Positions 1 through 10,012 of a DNA stretch of 64,000 nucleotides are shown here, piece after piece. The stretch comes from Sphingobacterium cellulitidis. Its GTDB lineage: Bacteria; Bacteroidota; Bacteroidia; Sphingobacteriales; Sphingobacteriaceae. The stretch covers positions 124,001-188,000 of the forward strand of contig NOUX01000004.1 in assembly GCA_002245855.1 (NCBI GenBank), written 5' to 3'. The translations under genes and the position numbers were made by a program. Every line of letters begins with the position of its first letter. Position 1 is the first letter of the stretch. The notes below the pieces were generated by a model. It was not told the origin of the DNA. It worked only from the letters and a program-made list of their open reading frames with translations, and searched no databases.

Positions 1-13
1 GATATATTGTATT

Positions 14-2463
<2,450 letters not shown>

Positions 2464-2670
2464 TTATCCGCCTTGGGTGGCAGTAATGATTAGAATGGAA
2501 TCGTTGTCATTCAAAAGTTGATCTGACCAGGAATCCTTGGGGATTACCTGATTATTCAAAGCCACAGCAATCCCTTTGGTTTTGCCTTTTAACTCCAAAT
2601 CCATTAGTTCTTTCAGGTTCAAGGAACCTAAATTGAAATGTTTTGTTTGATGATTAATGATGAGTAGCAT
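2464..2670 (-). CDS. thiS: Sulfur carrier protein ThiS
   Basis: A 68-residue ubiquitin-fold sulfur carrier. After adenylation by ThiF, its C-terminal Gly-Gly becomes a thiocarboxylate that donates sulfur to the thiazole of thiamine. The sequence ends in TATQGG, the required di-glycine tail, and the ordering LELKGKTKGIAVALNN...IPKDSW matches the ThiS fold, including the conserved VALN-x-x-V-I-P region. It is the first gene of the thi operon, about 80 nt downstream of the TPP aptamer. Length and tail are normal. Confidence 0.93.
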   Translation of the reverse strand: MLLIINHQTKHFNLGSLNLKELMDLELKGKTKGIAVALNNQVIPKDSWSDQLLNDNDSILIITATQGG

Positions 2671-2747
2671 TCCTAATTTATTTATAGCATTAATGCTTTA
2701 GGAATGGCTACAATAGGTACAGGACGCACCCATGAAGACATTTTACT

Positions 2748-2827
2748 TTTCCCTACGCTAGTATGATCTAGATCAGGTTATAAGGGTAAAATCTCAGCCT
2801 GCAAATATTGCAGACACCCCCAAAGCT
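2748..2827 (-). promoter_or_regulatory. TPP riboswitch (THI element)
   Basis: Read on the minus strand, the leader of thiS contains the conserved TPP aptamer blocks in the right order: GGGGGTGTC, GGCTGAGA, ACCCTTATAACCTGAT and, closing, TAGCGTAGGGA. These are the P1/P2 strands, the pyrimidine-sensing CUGAGA bulge and the pyrophosphate-sensor side. About 80 nt separate the aptamer from the thiS ATG, enough for an expression platform. I see no clear intrinsic terminator with a long U tract there, so control may be translational or through a weak hairpin. Binding of thiamine pyrophosphate should shut off thiS-thiC-thiE. Confidence 0.95.
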
Positions 2828-2904
2828 CTCGCAAGTTAGTCAATAGATTTAACTAAAAGAAATAATTTTCTTGCTTCATATAATTTCTGCAAATCTCAGA
2901 ACCC

Positions 2905-3630
2905 TTATTTTGAGGGGCTTTTTTCCTTAAATTCCTTGTAATGTTTTTTCACATAAACATGCAGGTCGTAGGTCGTCCAATATTGAGCGACCTCAAAATC
3001 GGGTCGATATTCTACCATGAATTTTTCCAATTCTTCAGTGTCCATGGGAATAACATCCGTAATCGTAGATTTATTAAAAATCTGATCCACCTCCATGTTT
3101 TTAATCTCTTGTTTCATAAAGGCATCAAACTTTCTCGCATTTCTGCCAGCCTTGCTGAACTTTTCATAAAAATAGGTCACCGTCGGCATCCCAAATGGTA
3201 ATAACAGATACCAAGGCGGTTCTCCTGAATAATATAACCCGCCCTTCACATTGTAATCCTTCTTCATTTGCTCTAATTCCCTGATTTTCGCCGCCTTCGT
3301 ATTCCCCATAATGACAATCTCCTCAATGACCAGGGCCTTTTTTTGTAGGAATATATCCTTCGTCAATTCATGTGCAAGCACACTTTTCCTATTCCAGTGG
3401 GGGTGAACAAATGCTATACTATCCATCGGATTGGCATCAATGCCAAAAGAACCATCAAAATCTGAACGGATCATTTGTTGGGTTCGTAGATTAATCACAT
3501 CCACATTTTTAATCAATAGGGTACTATCAATGGAATAAATAGTACCTGTATATCTTTTCGAAACTTGTGCGAAAGAATAGGAGAGGGTAAAAAATAAAAA
3601 TAGACAGAAAATGATTGGTTTGTTTGGCAT
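2905..3630 (-). CDS. Secreted carboxypeptidase-regulatory-like domain protein, unknown function
   Basis: A 241-residue protein with a clear N-terminal signal peptide (hydrophobic core IIFCLFLFFTLSYSFA, cleavage near AQ at 21-22). Residues about 28-95 resemble the CarboxypepD_reg-like beta-sandwich common in Bacteroidota envelope proteins (GTIYSIDSTLLIKNVDVINL, then DFDGSFGI). The remainder is charged and helical with no motif I recognise. It probably sits in the periplasm or outer membrane. It ends about 75 nt upstream of the thi leader and is transcribed in the same direction, but the riboswitch indicates that thiS has its own promoter. No catalytic residues can be assigned. Confidence 0.7.
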   Translation of the reverse strand: MPNKPIIFCLFLFFTLSYSFAQVSKRYTGTIYSIDSTLLIKNVDVINLRTQQMIRSDFDGSFGIDANPMDSIAFVHPHWNRKSVLAHELTKDIFLQKKALVIEEIVIMGNTKAAKIRELEQMKKDYNVKGGLYYSGEPPWYLLLPFGMPTVTYFYEKFSKAGRNARKFDAFMKQEIKNMEVDQIFNKSTITDVIPMDTEELEKFMVEYRPDFEVAQYWTTYDLHVYVKKHYKEFKEKSPSK

Positions 3631-3841
3631 ATAAAAGTCCTCCTTTTTTCTATTTTAGGAATCCATTCTAAATTAACAAATAGCAAATAATCAAGCTAAT
3701 ACGATAACTAAATTTAACATTTTAATAATTTTTCCACTCAAACTTTCTCATTACATAATATTTAATTAAAAAAGGTCTCAATAGTTCTTTGGAAAGACTA
3801 TTTTTGGGAGCATTTAATTATTATCCTTATTCATTTTTAGT

Positions 3842-4723
3842 ATGACCCGTAATGCTAATTTTGCTGTTGTGGCAGCTATATTGTCAATGATTTGTGTTCA
3901 GGGAGGAGCTTCTTTTGCCAAACAGTTGTTTCCTGCAATTGGACCCATTGCCACCACGACCTTAAGGATAGGTTTATCTGCTATTCTACTTTATATTATC
4001 AACCGTCCTAAGTTGCTTACATTCAGTGGTAAACAATGGCTTTACTGTGCGTTATATGGTGTCGGAATTGCGGTCATGAACCTCGTTTTTTATATGGCGA
4101 TTCAGCGCATTCCTCTCGGATTAGGTGTAACAATCGAGTTTGTAGGACCATTGTTCCTGGCATTCGCCCTTTCTAAAAAATGGACTGATATTATCTGGGC
4201 CGCATTGGCATTGACAGGAATTCTCTTAATCGTGCCTTGGAAAAGTAACGGGGTTGACCCTGTTGGTTTAGGCTTGGCATTACTAGCTGGTTCCTTTTGG
4301 GCTGTATATATTATGATGGGGGCTAAATTATCCAAAATTATGGAAGGAAAACAAGCGGTAACAACCGGTATGCTCATCGCTACACTGTTTATTATTCCTT
4401 TTTCTATTTATGATGGTGCTATCCTGAATCTAAACTTTTCTCTTTTTTCGAAAGGATTATTGGTAGCTATTCTATCTTCAGCTTTGCCATTTTCATTGGA
4501 TATGATCGCGTTAGGTAAATTACCTGCTAAAACATTCAGCATCTTGACCAGCCTTCAACCGGCCTTTGCTGCATTATCCGGTTTAATATTCTTGCATGAA
4601 TACTTGTCTATTTATCAATGGCTTTCCGTTTTCTGCGTCGTTATTGCTAGTATTGGCACCACTATATTTTCTAAAAGGGCAGAACCAAAAAGCAAACCTG
4701 TGAAAATAAACCAACAAAATTAG
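3842..4723 (+). CDS. EamA/DMT-family transporter, RhtA-like
   Basis: A 293-residue inner-membrane protein with about ten hydrophobic helices arranged as two EamA repeats (roughly residues 8-135 and 145-280), the usual size for drug/metabolite transporters. The second repeat contains LPFSLDMIALGKLPAKTFSI and SLQPAFAALSGLIFLHE, closely resembling threonine/homoserine exporter RhtA, so efflux of amino acids or related small molecules is likely. Substrate specificity cannot be read from sequence. The next small gene follows within about 40 nt and could be co-transcribed. Confidence 0.85.
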   Translation: MTRNANFAVVAAILSMICVQGGASFAKQLFPAIGPIATTTLRIGLSAILLYIINRPKLLTFSGKQWLYCALYGVGIAVMNLVFYMAIQRIPLGLGVTIEFVGPLFLAFALSKKWTDIIWAALALTGILLIVPWKSNGVDPVGLGLALLAGSFWAVYIMMGAKLSKIMEGKQAVTTGMLIATLFIIPFSIYDGAILNLNFSLFSKGLLVAILSSALPFSLDMIALGKLPAKTFSILTSLQPAFAALSGLIFLHEYLSIYQWLSVFCVVIASIGTTIFSKRAEPKSKPVKINQQN

Positions 4724-4764
4724 CAGTCGAGTGTTCAATGGGTAGAAAACAACACATAAAAATT

Positions 4765-5013
4765 ATGCCCAAAGATAAAACACCACAATTGAAAAAGCCC
4801 GATACTTACGATGCATTGGTTGATAAAGGAATGAGTAAGGAAAAAGCGGCCAGAATTTCAAATGCACAGGCAGCTGGAACGATTGATCATAATTCAAAAA
4901 AATTGGAGGAAAGGTCTAAATCTGATTTATTGGCTGAGGCTAAGGAAATAGGTATTAAAGGTCGACATAATATGAATAAGGAGCAATTAATAAAGGCAAT
5001 TAGAAAAGGTTAA
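4765..5013 (+). CDS. Small Rho-N/SAP-like domain protein
   Basis: An 82-residue basic protein from the ATG at 4765 (an earlier in-frame ATG at 4738 would add nine residues; the internal start gives the MPKDKTPQL beginning that I judge more natural). The N-terminal half, YDALVDKGMSKEKAARISNA, looks like a short helical motif seen in small stress-type proteins. The C-terminal half, KSDLLAEAKEIGIKGRHNM then KEQLIKAIRKG, is a helix-extension-helix of the Rho termination factor N-terminal/SAP type that can bind nucleic acid. Function is otherwise unknown. It is converging with the gene at 5019 with almost no gap. Confidence 0.7.
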   Translation: MPKDKTPQLKKPDTYDALVDKGMSKEKAARISNAQAAGTIDHNSKKLEERSKSDLLAEAKEIGIKGRHNMNKEQLIKAIRKG

Positions 5014-5018
5014 TAGCT

Positions 5019-5768
5019 TTAACCTTCTAAGTTGCTCACTCTGTTTGCGCTATCTAGGGTAGTGATGCAGGTTTCTTTACCTTTCGTGCCGATGATTTGA
5101 TTGTCCTTTTCTAAGATATTATAGCCCTTGCTTTTTAAGTAATTAATAAGGCTGTTTCTGTGGTCAACTTGGAAATTCGATATAACCTGCGGAAAGGTAC
5201 TGAAGATACGGTGGTGAAAGTCTTTTCTGTTTTTTCGAATTTGATCGGATTTTACAGTCATCAACATAATCCCACTACCATAATCCGCAAAATAATAACC
5301 ATCTGCATCAAACATCCCCATGGCAATAATGCCTAGTCGATGTAAATCATCTTGCTTGAAGGCATATTCCGGCGTTCTAAGTCTGTTGATCTTGTTCTGA
5401 ATGCCATAAGACTTCAGCTTTTTGGCATCCACTAGCAAATTTAAAGGTAGGTCTGATTGTTTATTCGCCCAAGACCATAACCAGGTATTGACAGAATAGG
5501 AAAAGCTACCTATAATCTGTAAGGGGAATTCAAATTCATCTCCAAAGGTGATCGTGCCACGAGTTAAATCAGCATCCCATGCCTTGCCTTCAATAAGTTC
5601 AGAGAAATCAACTTGTTTCTCAAATCCTAAACCTACGTATCTTTCAAATAATTCGTTTTCGGTTCTTATAGGTTCTATCCGGGTTGTCGTTTCGGTTGTT
5701 GGTTTTTCCTTTACTTCAGGTTCTTTTTTAATTGTAGATTTTCCAAATAATCTATTTAAAAATCCCAT
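5019..5768 (-). CDS. DUF6882-like protein
   Basis: A roughly 249-residue soluble protein, taking the ATG at 5768 (MGFLNRLFGK) rather than an upstream in-frame ATG at 5804, because the shorter form begins with the common amphipathic MGFLNRLFG start. A charged linker rich in Lys/Glu/Thr (about 12-40) precedes a globular domain with FPLQIIGSFSYSVNTWLWSWAN; the TWLW-WAN core recalls DUF6882-type bacterial proteins of unknown function. There is no signal peptide or membrane segment. The C-terminal part (NSLINYLKSKGYNILEK) is unassigned. Family assignment is tentative. Confidence 0.65.
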   Translation of the reverse strand: MGFLNRLFGKSTIKKEPEVKEKPTTETTTRIEPIRTENELFERYVGLGFEKQVDFSELIEGKAWDADLTRGTITFGDEFEFPLQIIGSFSYSVNTWLWSWANKQSDLPLNLLVDAKKLKSYGIQNKINRLRTPEYAFKQDDLHRLGIIAMGMFDADGYYFADYGSGIMLMTVKSDQIRKNRKDFHHRIFSTFPQVISNFQVDHRNSLINYLKSKGYNILEKDNQIIGTKGKETCITTLDSANRVSNLEG

Positions 5769-6249
5769 AATATTATTCTCAATTACTGTTGTTTGTCTTT
5801 TCAAAGATTTAAGTTAAGAAAGGATGTGGGAAATCCATAATAAGACTTTTGTAAAGAGGTAAGAAATTCAATTTTCGTAGTGTTATATCTACTGTTTGTT
5901 AGCGAAAATACTTCTCGATTGAAAAGTGGTAATATTAATTTCTCCTCAACTAAACGTAAGTTTTAATATAAAATAGGATTATAATGTTCTTTTTATTAAA
6001 AATTTGCCAATTTATCCGCTCCTAAACCCTTTTGTAACAGCTAATTTGTTTTTATGGTTTTCAATAATGAATCTAACTTAAAAAATTGAATAACAGTTTC
6101 TTATAGAAAAAGTCAAAAAAAAATATTGAAATTCTCAGCATGACTACAATTTCCTTATCCGTAATATAATTTCATTTACGTCCTTATTAGCAATATTAAT
6201 CTGGGAAGTGTTGGTAATATTGCCTATTTTAGGTCAAATTATTGTACCT
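5769..6249. other. AT-rich intergenic region
   Basis: About 480 bases between divergent genes. It is very AT-rich and must hold the promoters of the minus-strand DUF6882-like gene and of the sensor kinase gene. I see no convincing ORF, terminator hairpin or RNA gene. Confidence 0.6.
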
Positions 6250-7938
6250 GTGAAGCCATTATTGTTCCTGATAGGCATTTTCTTTTTTGTGTCTTGTCAT
6301 AGTCCGAAACCAAATCCTACAGAATCTCCTAAGAATGTTTATTACGAACAAGCTTATGATTTCTTGGATAAAAATGAAATCGATAGTTCCTTCGTTTACT
6401 TTGAAAAGGCTAGGGAAGAGTTTGTTAAAAACAACGATAGCCTTGGTGCTGCTCAGAGCTTAATTAATATGGCCGTTTCCCAATTGGAATATGGCGATTA
6501 TTATGGCTCCCAAGAAACTTCAACTCAGGCCCTGGAATTCCTTAATCTTAATGATACTACCCAATATTCTCTCCTGGCAATGGTATATGGGAACCTCAGT
6601 ACAATCTATGATTACTTAAAAAACCCGAAACAATCGCTGGAAAGCATTCAATTGGCAATTAAATATGCCAAGGATCCTGCTAATAAAAGAGTATATGAAA
6701 ATAACCTCGCGAATGCTTACCTGAATTATGGCAAACCGAAGGAAGCTGTTGAACTTTTGAAGGATTTATTAAATTCCTCCGAACCTAATTCTAAAGATTA
6801 TGCCCGCTTTATTACCAATTACGCCAGAGCAAAAACTAAATTAGATTCTAATTATAATCCTCTTCCTGAATTTAGAAAAGGATTATCCATACGTACAAAA
6901 TTGAATGATCGCATTGGGTTAAACTCTAGTTATACCCATCTCATGAATTATTATAAAAATAGAAATATAGATTCAGCTTTATTCTATTCTCAAATGCTGT
7001 TGGATTTAGCAGAAGACATCAAAAATCCAGATGTTCAAATGGATGCTTTAAAGTCTATCCTGAATCTGACCGTTATCGACAAAAATAAAGCCTTACTCAG
7101 GAAATATCATCATATTGAAGACTCCGTGGAAATTGCAAGGTTGTCTGCGAAAAATCAATTTGCCCTGATACGCTATGAGGTTGAAAAAAGCAAAACAGAT
7201 AATCTGAAGTTGAGCAATGAAATCGCTGAGAAACAATATCGTCTGAACCTGACTAGAATTTTCTTGCTTGCCATATTGATTATTGTTGGTCTATCTGCTT
7301 ACTATATCTGGAGTTGGTATAAAAGAAAGAAACAACGATTAAAACTAGAAGCAGATAATCGCGTGAAAGAGAGTCAACTAAAGACCTCTAGAAAGGTGCA
7401 TGATGTTGTTGCGAATGGAATATATCGCGTAATGGCTGAACTAGAAAATCGGGATGATATTGATCGGGAAGAATTATTGGACCGTTTAGAAATCATGTAT
7501 GATAAATCCAGGGATATATCCTATGAAGTCGAAGAAGAGGGAATGAGTGAGGTACCGTTCCACTTGCAAGTCTCTGAATTATTGAAATCCTTCTCAAATG
7601 ATTGTAGAACTATATTAATTGCGGGAAATGACCAAACTGTTTGGGATTTATTTAATGCTAAACAGAAAGGCGAAATTGAACAGATCTTACAGGAGTTAAT
7701 GGTCAATATGCGAAAACATTCTGGCGCAAATGAGGTGATTGTCCGCTTTGAATATTCTGGTGAAAATCTAAATATTTTCTACAAGGATGATGGGGTGGGA
7801 CTCGCAGATTCCATAAAATATGGAAACGGAATTAAGAATACGGAAAACCGTATAAATCTATTGAAGGGTACCCTTACATTTGAGAAAAATAATAATAATG
7901 GTTTAGGGATTCAAATTTCTATTCCAGCTCAAAATTAG
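6250..7938 (+). CDS. Lipoprotein-anchored TPR sensor histidine kinase
   Basis: I place the start at the GTG at 6250, giving MKPLLFLIGIFFFVSC, a compact lipoprotein signal with acylated Cys16; an earlier GTG at 6208 would add 14 residues that spoil the signal. TPR-like helical repeats fill about residues 25-310. A coiled region and one membrane helix follow (about 335-355, ILIIVGLSAYYIWSWY), then a dimerisation/phosphoacceptor helix with SRKVHDVVANG (candidate His in KVHD) and a HATPase domain with ELMVNMRKHS (N box), DDGVGL and YGNGIKNTENRI. It should autophosphorylate and pass phosphate to the response regulator that begins 5 nt downstream. Confidence 0.88.
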   Translation: MKPLLFLIGIFFFVSCHSPKPNPTESPKNVYYEQAYDFLDKNEIDSSFVYFEKAREEFVKNNDSLGAAQSLINMAVSQLEYGDYYGSQETSTQALEFLNLNDTTQYSLLAMVYGNLSTIYDYLKNPKQSLESIQLAIKYAKDPANKRVYENNLANAYLNYGKPKEAVELLKDLLNSSEPNSKDYARFITNYARAKTKLDSNYNPLPEFRKGLSIRTKLNDRIGLNSSYTHLMNYYKNRNIDSALFYSQMLLDLAEDIKNPDVQMDALKSILNLTVIDKNKALLRKYHHIEDSVEIARLSAKNQFALIRYEVEKSKTDNLKLSNEIAEKQYRLNLTRIFLLAILIIVGLSAYYIWSWYKRKKQRLKLEADNRVKESQLKTSRKVHDVVANGIYRVMAELENRDDIDREELLDRLEIMYDKSRDISYEVEEEGMSEVPFHLQVSELLKSFSNDCRTILIAGNDQTVWDLFNAKQKGEIEQILQELMVNMRKHSGANEVIVRFEYSGENLNIFYKDDGVGLADSIKYGNGIKNTENRINLLKGTLTFEKNNNNGLGIQISIPAQN

Positions 7939-7943
7939 ACTTT

Positions 7944-8609
7944 ATGTTTAAGAAAGTATTAATTGCAGAAGACCACGAGGTCGCTAATTTGTCTGTCCAT
8001 AAAACAGTTCAAGAATTGGGAGTTGAACAAGTTAACTACGTATATTATTGCGATGATGCGCTTACTTGGATAAAAAATGCAATCCGCGAAGGGGAACCTT
8101 ATGATCTATTGGTCACCGATCTTGTATTTGAAGATGATATTGTGCCCCAGAAAATTTCCCATGGCAAAGATTTAATCAAGGCGGCTAAAGAAATCCAGCC
8201 TGAATTGAAAGTTATTGTCTTCTCTTCAATTGATCGGATTAGCTTGATTGAAGATTTATTCCGGAATTATCAAATTGATGGCTATGTCCGTAAAGCAAGA
8301 CACGATGGACAGCATTTTAAGGATGCAATGAAAGCCGTATCTACGAATAAGATCTATCAGTCCCCTGATATTCGTCTTGCCCTGAGATCCCGAAATTCAC
8401 ATGAATTTACCAATATGGATATTCAGATAATATCTTCCTTATCAAAAGGTATTTTACAAAAGAATATCCCTCAAATTCTGCAGGACCTGAATATCAGACC
8501 CTCTGGTTTGAGTAGTATCGAAAAAAGATTAAACCTGATGAAGGAAGTTTTAGGCTTCACGAAAAACGAACAATTAGTATTGTATTGCAAGGATAAAGGA
8601 TTGATTTAA
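7944..8609 (+). CDS. Response regulator with receiver and DNA-binding-like C terminus
   Basis: A 221-residue response regulator, almost certainly partnered with the TPR kinase that ends 5 nt upstream. The receiver (about 1-130) has the acidic pair in LIAEDHE, the phospho-acceptor Asp in LLVTDLVF, the Ser/Thr switch in VIVFSSID and the conserved Lys in YVRKARHDG. The C-terminal domain (about 150-221, FTNMDIQIISSLSKGI... LSSIEKRLNLMKEVLGF) has the spacing of a LuxR/NarL helix-turn-helix but diverges from the consensus, so DNA contact is inferred. Its targets are unknown. Confidence 0.87.
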   Translation: MFKKVLIAEDHEVANLSVHKTVQELGVEQVNYVYYCDDALTWIKNAIREGEPYDLLVTDLVFEDDIVPQKISHGKDLIKAAKEIQPELKVIVFSSIDRISLIEDLFRNYQIDGYVRKARHDGQHFKDAMKAVSTNKIYQSPDIRLALRSRNSHEFTNMDIQIISSLSKGILQKNIPQILQDLNIRPSGLSSIEKRLNLMKEVLGFTKNEQLVLYCKDKGLI

Positions 8610-8622
8610 TGATTTTCATCAC

Positions 8623-8638
8623 AATACGGAAAACCGTA
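8623..8638. promoter_or_regulatory. Inverted repeat TACGG-N4-CCGTA, possible operator
   Basis: The 16-mer aatacggaaaaccgta starts 14 nt after the response regulator stop. It contains a 5-bp inverted repeat with a 4-nt spacer, and the same 16 bases occur inside the kinase gene at 7837-7852. It lies just upstream of a TATCTTTG -7-like box (8661-8668), so it could be an operator at about -40. Function is inferred from position only. Confidence 0.35.
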
Positions 8639-8660
8639 ATAAAAGTATAGGTTTTTCAAA

Positions 8661-8741
8661 TATCTTTGAGTTATCAAAACAGACCAATCTTTATTAACCA
8701 AAATAAATAGCGGGCCTCAGATTCTTCTGAGGCCTTTTTTT
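8661..8741 (+). ncRNA. Candidate short transcript ending at an intrinsic terminator
   Basis: A TAnnTTTG-type -7 box (TATCTTTG, 8661-8668) would start transcription near 8675. A strong intrinsic terminator ends at 8741, leaving a transcript of about 65-70 nt without an ORF. This could be a small RNA, or simply the 3' end of the response-regulator mRNA. I see no good -33 TTG, so the promoter is uncertain. Confidence 0.3.
8712..8741 (+). terminator. Intrinsic terminator
   Basis: The stem GGCCTCAG / CTGAGGCC with loop ATTCTT is followed by eight T residues. It terminates the kinase-regulator operon and/or the candidate short RNA. Confidence 0.9.
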
Positions 8742-8761
8742 ATGGTCTTCCTTGTTAAAAA

Positions 8762-8848
8762 ATGTTAATACATCTTGCTATTTATACAATCGGCATTGGC
8801 TTTGCGTTATTAAAGTACAAACAGAGTAAAAAAGTAAAGAGTAAATAA
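8762..8848 (+). CDS. Candidate 28-aa single-membrane-helix peptide
   Basis: An ATG-initiated 28-codon ORF lies between two intrinsic terminators, too short for usual gene calling. It encodes MLIHLAIYTIGIGFALLKY followed by a strongly basic tail (KQSKKVKSK): one hydrophobic helix (about residues 2-18) and a positive C terminus, the layout of small inner-membrane peptides such as type I toxin or regulatory peptides. The flanking terminators, at 8712-8741 and 8885-8913, would make it an independent transcription unit, but I could not identify its promoter. Chance occurrence in AT-rich DNA is possible. Confidence 0.35.
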   Translation: MLIHLAIYTIGIGFALLKYKQSKKVKSK

Positions 8849-8884
8849 TTTCATAATTTAGGTTAATAATTGGTTAGTTAAAAA

Positions 8885-8913
8885 AACCTGAGCTTCCCCA
8901 GCTCAGGTTTTTT
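8885..8913. terminator. Bidirectional intrinsic terminator
   Basis: A perfect 9-bp stem AACCTGAGC / GCTCAGGTT with a 7-nt loop is flanked by A-runs and T-runs, so it can act on both strands. It separates the 28-aa ORF from the minus-strand LuxR-type gene, whose 3' end is at 8971. Confidence 0.9.
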
Positions 8914-8970
8914 ACTTTAATAGCTATTCTTTAATATTTATTTCGAAAATTCGGATTGCATCCTATTCTC

Positions 8971-9663
8971 CTAAGTCAAATTAAAGTGAACCGCGAATTT
9001 TAATAATTCTGCAAAAGATTTGTTTTCTAGTTTTCGACAGATATTCTTCCGATGGGTGGAAACCGTATGGCTGGATAAGAATAGATAATCCGAAATTTCA
9101 TTGGTAGAATTGCCGTTTGCTAATAATCGGATAATCTCTTTTTCCCTTTTGGTTAATTGAGCATACTTTTTGTAATTCGCATTAACATATTCATTCTGGT
9201 CCAGCGTTTTTGTGACCCTTTGGATAATTGTATCGATCCCATCAATAGGAGAAGAGAGAATTACTAATTTATTTTCGGCTTGTATCTCCACTAATTTACA
9301 GGAGGTAAAACACCATTTATATTTCTGCTGGGCATAAGATTTTACGCGTTGAAAGAAATTGTAGTTCAGGTCAGCATCTGAGTCATTTAAGTATAGTTGT
9401 AATCCGGACAAAGCCGCCATTGCTTCTTCCCGAACGAAGAATTCATCATAATATCGCATCCCCATTTGCTGGATTTCCTCGGGATATTTCCCCAGAAAAT
9501 TAGTACCCCAATTATTCATATAACTGCAGCCAGCAGGGTTTAATCCCTCCAATTCATGAATCATCAAACTTGCCGGTAAAATTGCCCCTAACTCCGGCGC
9601 TGTGTATTCACCTATTCGAAGACCATTTGAGATCTCAAATAATTGCGCATCTAGGTTATTCAT
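8971..9663 (-). CDS. LuxR-family transcriptional regulator with PAS-like sensor region
   Basis: A 230-residue soluble regulator. The C-terminal 60 residues form a LuxR/GerE helix-turn-helix: LTKREKEIIRLLANGNSTNE, then ISDYLFLSSHTVSTHRKNI and RKLENKS. The N-terminal part (about 1-150) looks PAS-like and lacks the Asp/Lys pattern of a receiver, so it is not a classical response regulator; it may bind a small ligand. It is divergently transcribed from the secreted repeat protein at 10013 across a 349-nt gap containing a 17-bp perfect inverted repeat, a plausible operator. Its targets are unknown. Confidence 0.85.
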   Translation of the reverse strand: MNNLDAQLFEISNGLRIGEYTAPELGAILPASLMIHELEGLNPAGCSYMNNWGTNFLGKYPEEIQQMGMRYYDEFFVREEAMAALSGLQLYLNDSDADLNYNFFQRVKSYAQQKYKWCFTSCKLVEIQAENKLVILSSPIDGIDTIIQRVTKTLDQNEYVNANYKKYAQLTKREKEIIRLLANGNSTNEISDYLFLSSHTVSTHRKNICRKLENKSFAELLKFAVHFNLT

Positions 9664-9822
9664 AATAATTAATATCTGGTTTGCTTATTAACTATAAATT
9701 CACTTACTCTAAAATAAGGAAGAATGTTTAAACACTAAAATTAATTTTCATGTAAAATATCTATTTGTCTAAACCAAGCTAATTTTATGTGAAGCTTACG
9801 TTAATTTAATACCCTATCTAAA

Positions 9823-9861
9823 GTTAATAAAATATTATTCCTAAAATAATATTTTATTAAC
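9823..9861. repeat. 17-bp perfect inverted repeat
   Basis: The left arm gttaataaaatattatt (9823-9839) and its exact reverse complement (9845-9861) are separated by cctaa. It lies in the divergent gap between the LuxR-type regulator and the secreted repeat protein. There is no adjacent T tract typical of a terminator, so an operator or structured 5' leader is more likely. The rest of the 9664-10012 gap shows nothing else I can support. Confidence 0.85.
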
Positions 9862-10012
9862 AACCTGAAAACAAGATGATTAATTGTTTGTCGATAAAGT
9901 CTATGAAAAACTCAGGTTTAATCTATGTATAGTATGATTTTTATATTATTTTTTAATTTCGTAAAGGTTAAACCATTTTGAAGGTTTGAGTTCTAAATAA
10001 GAAAATAAGCAT

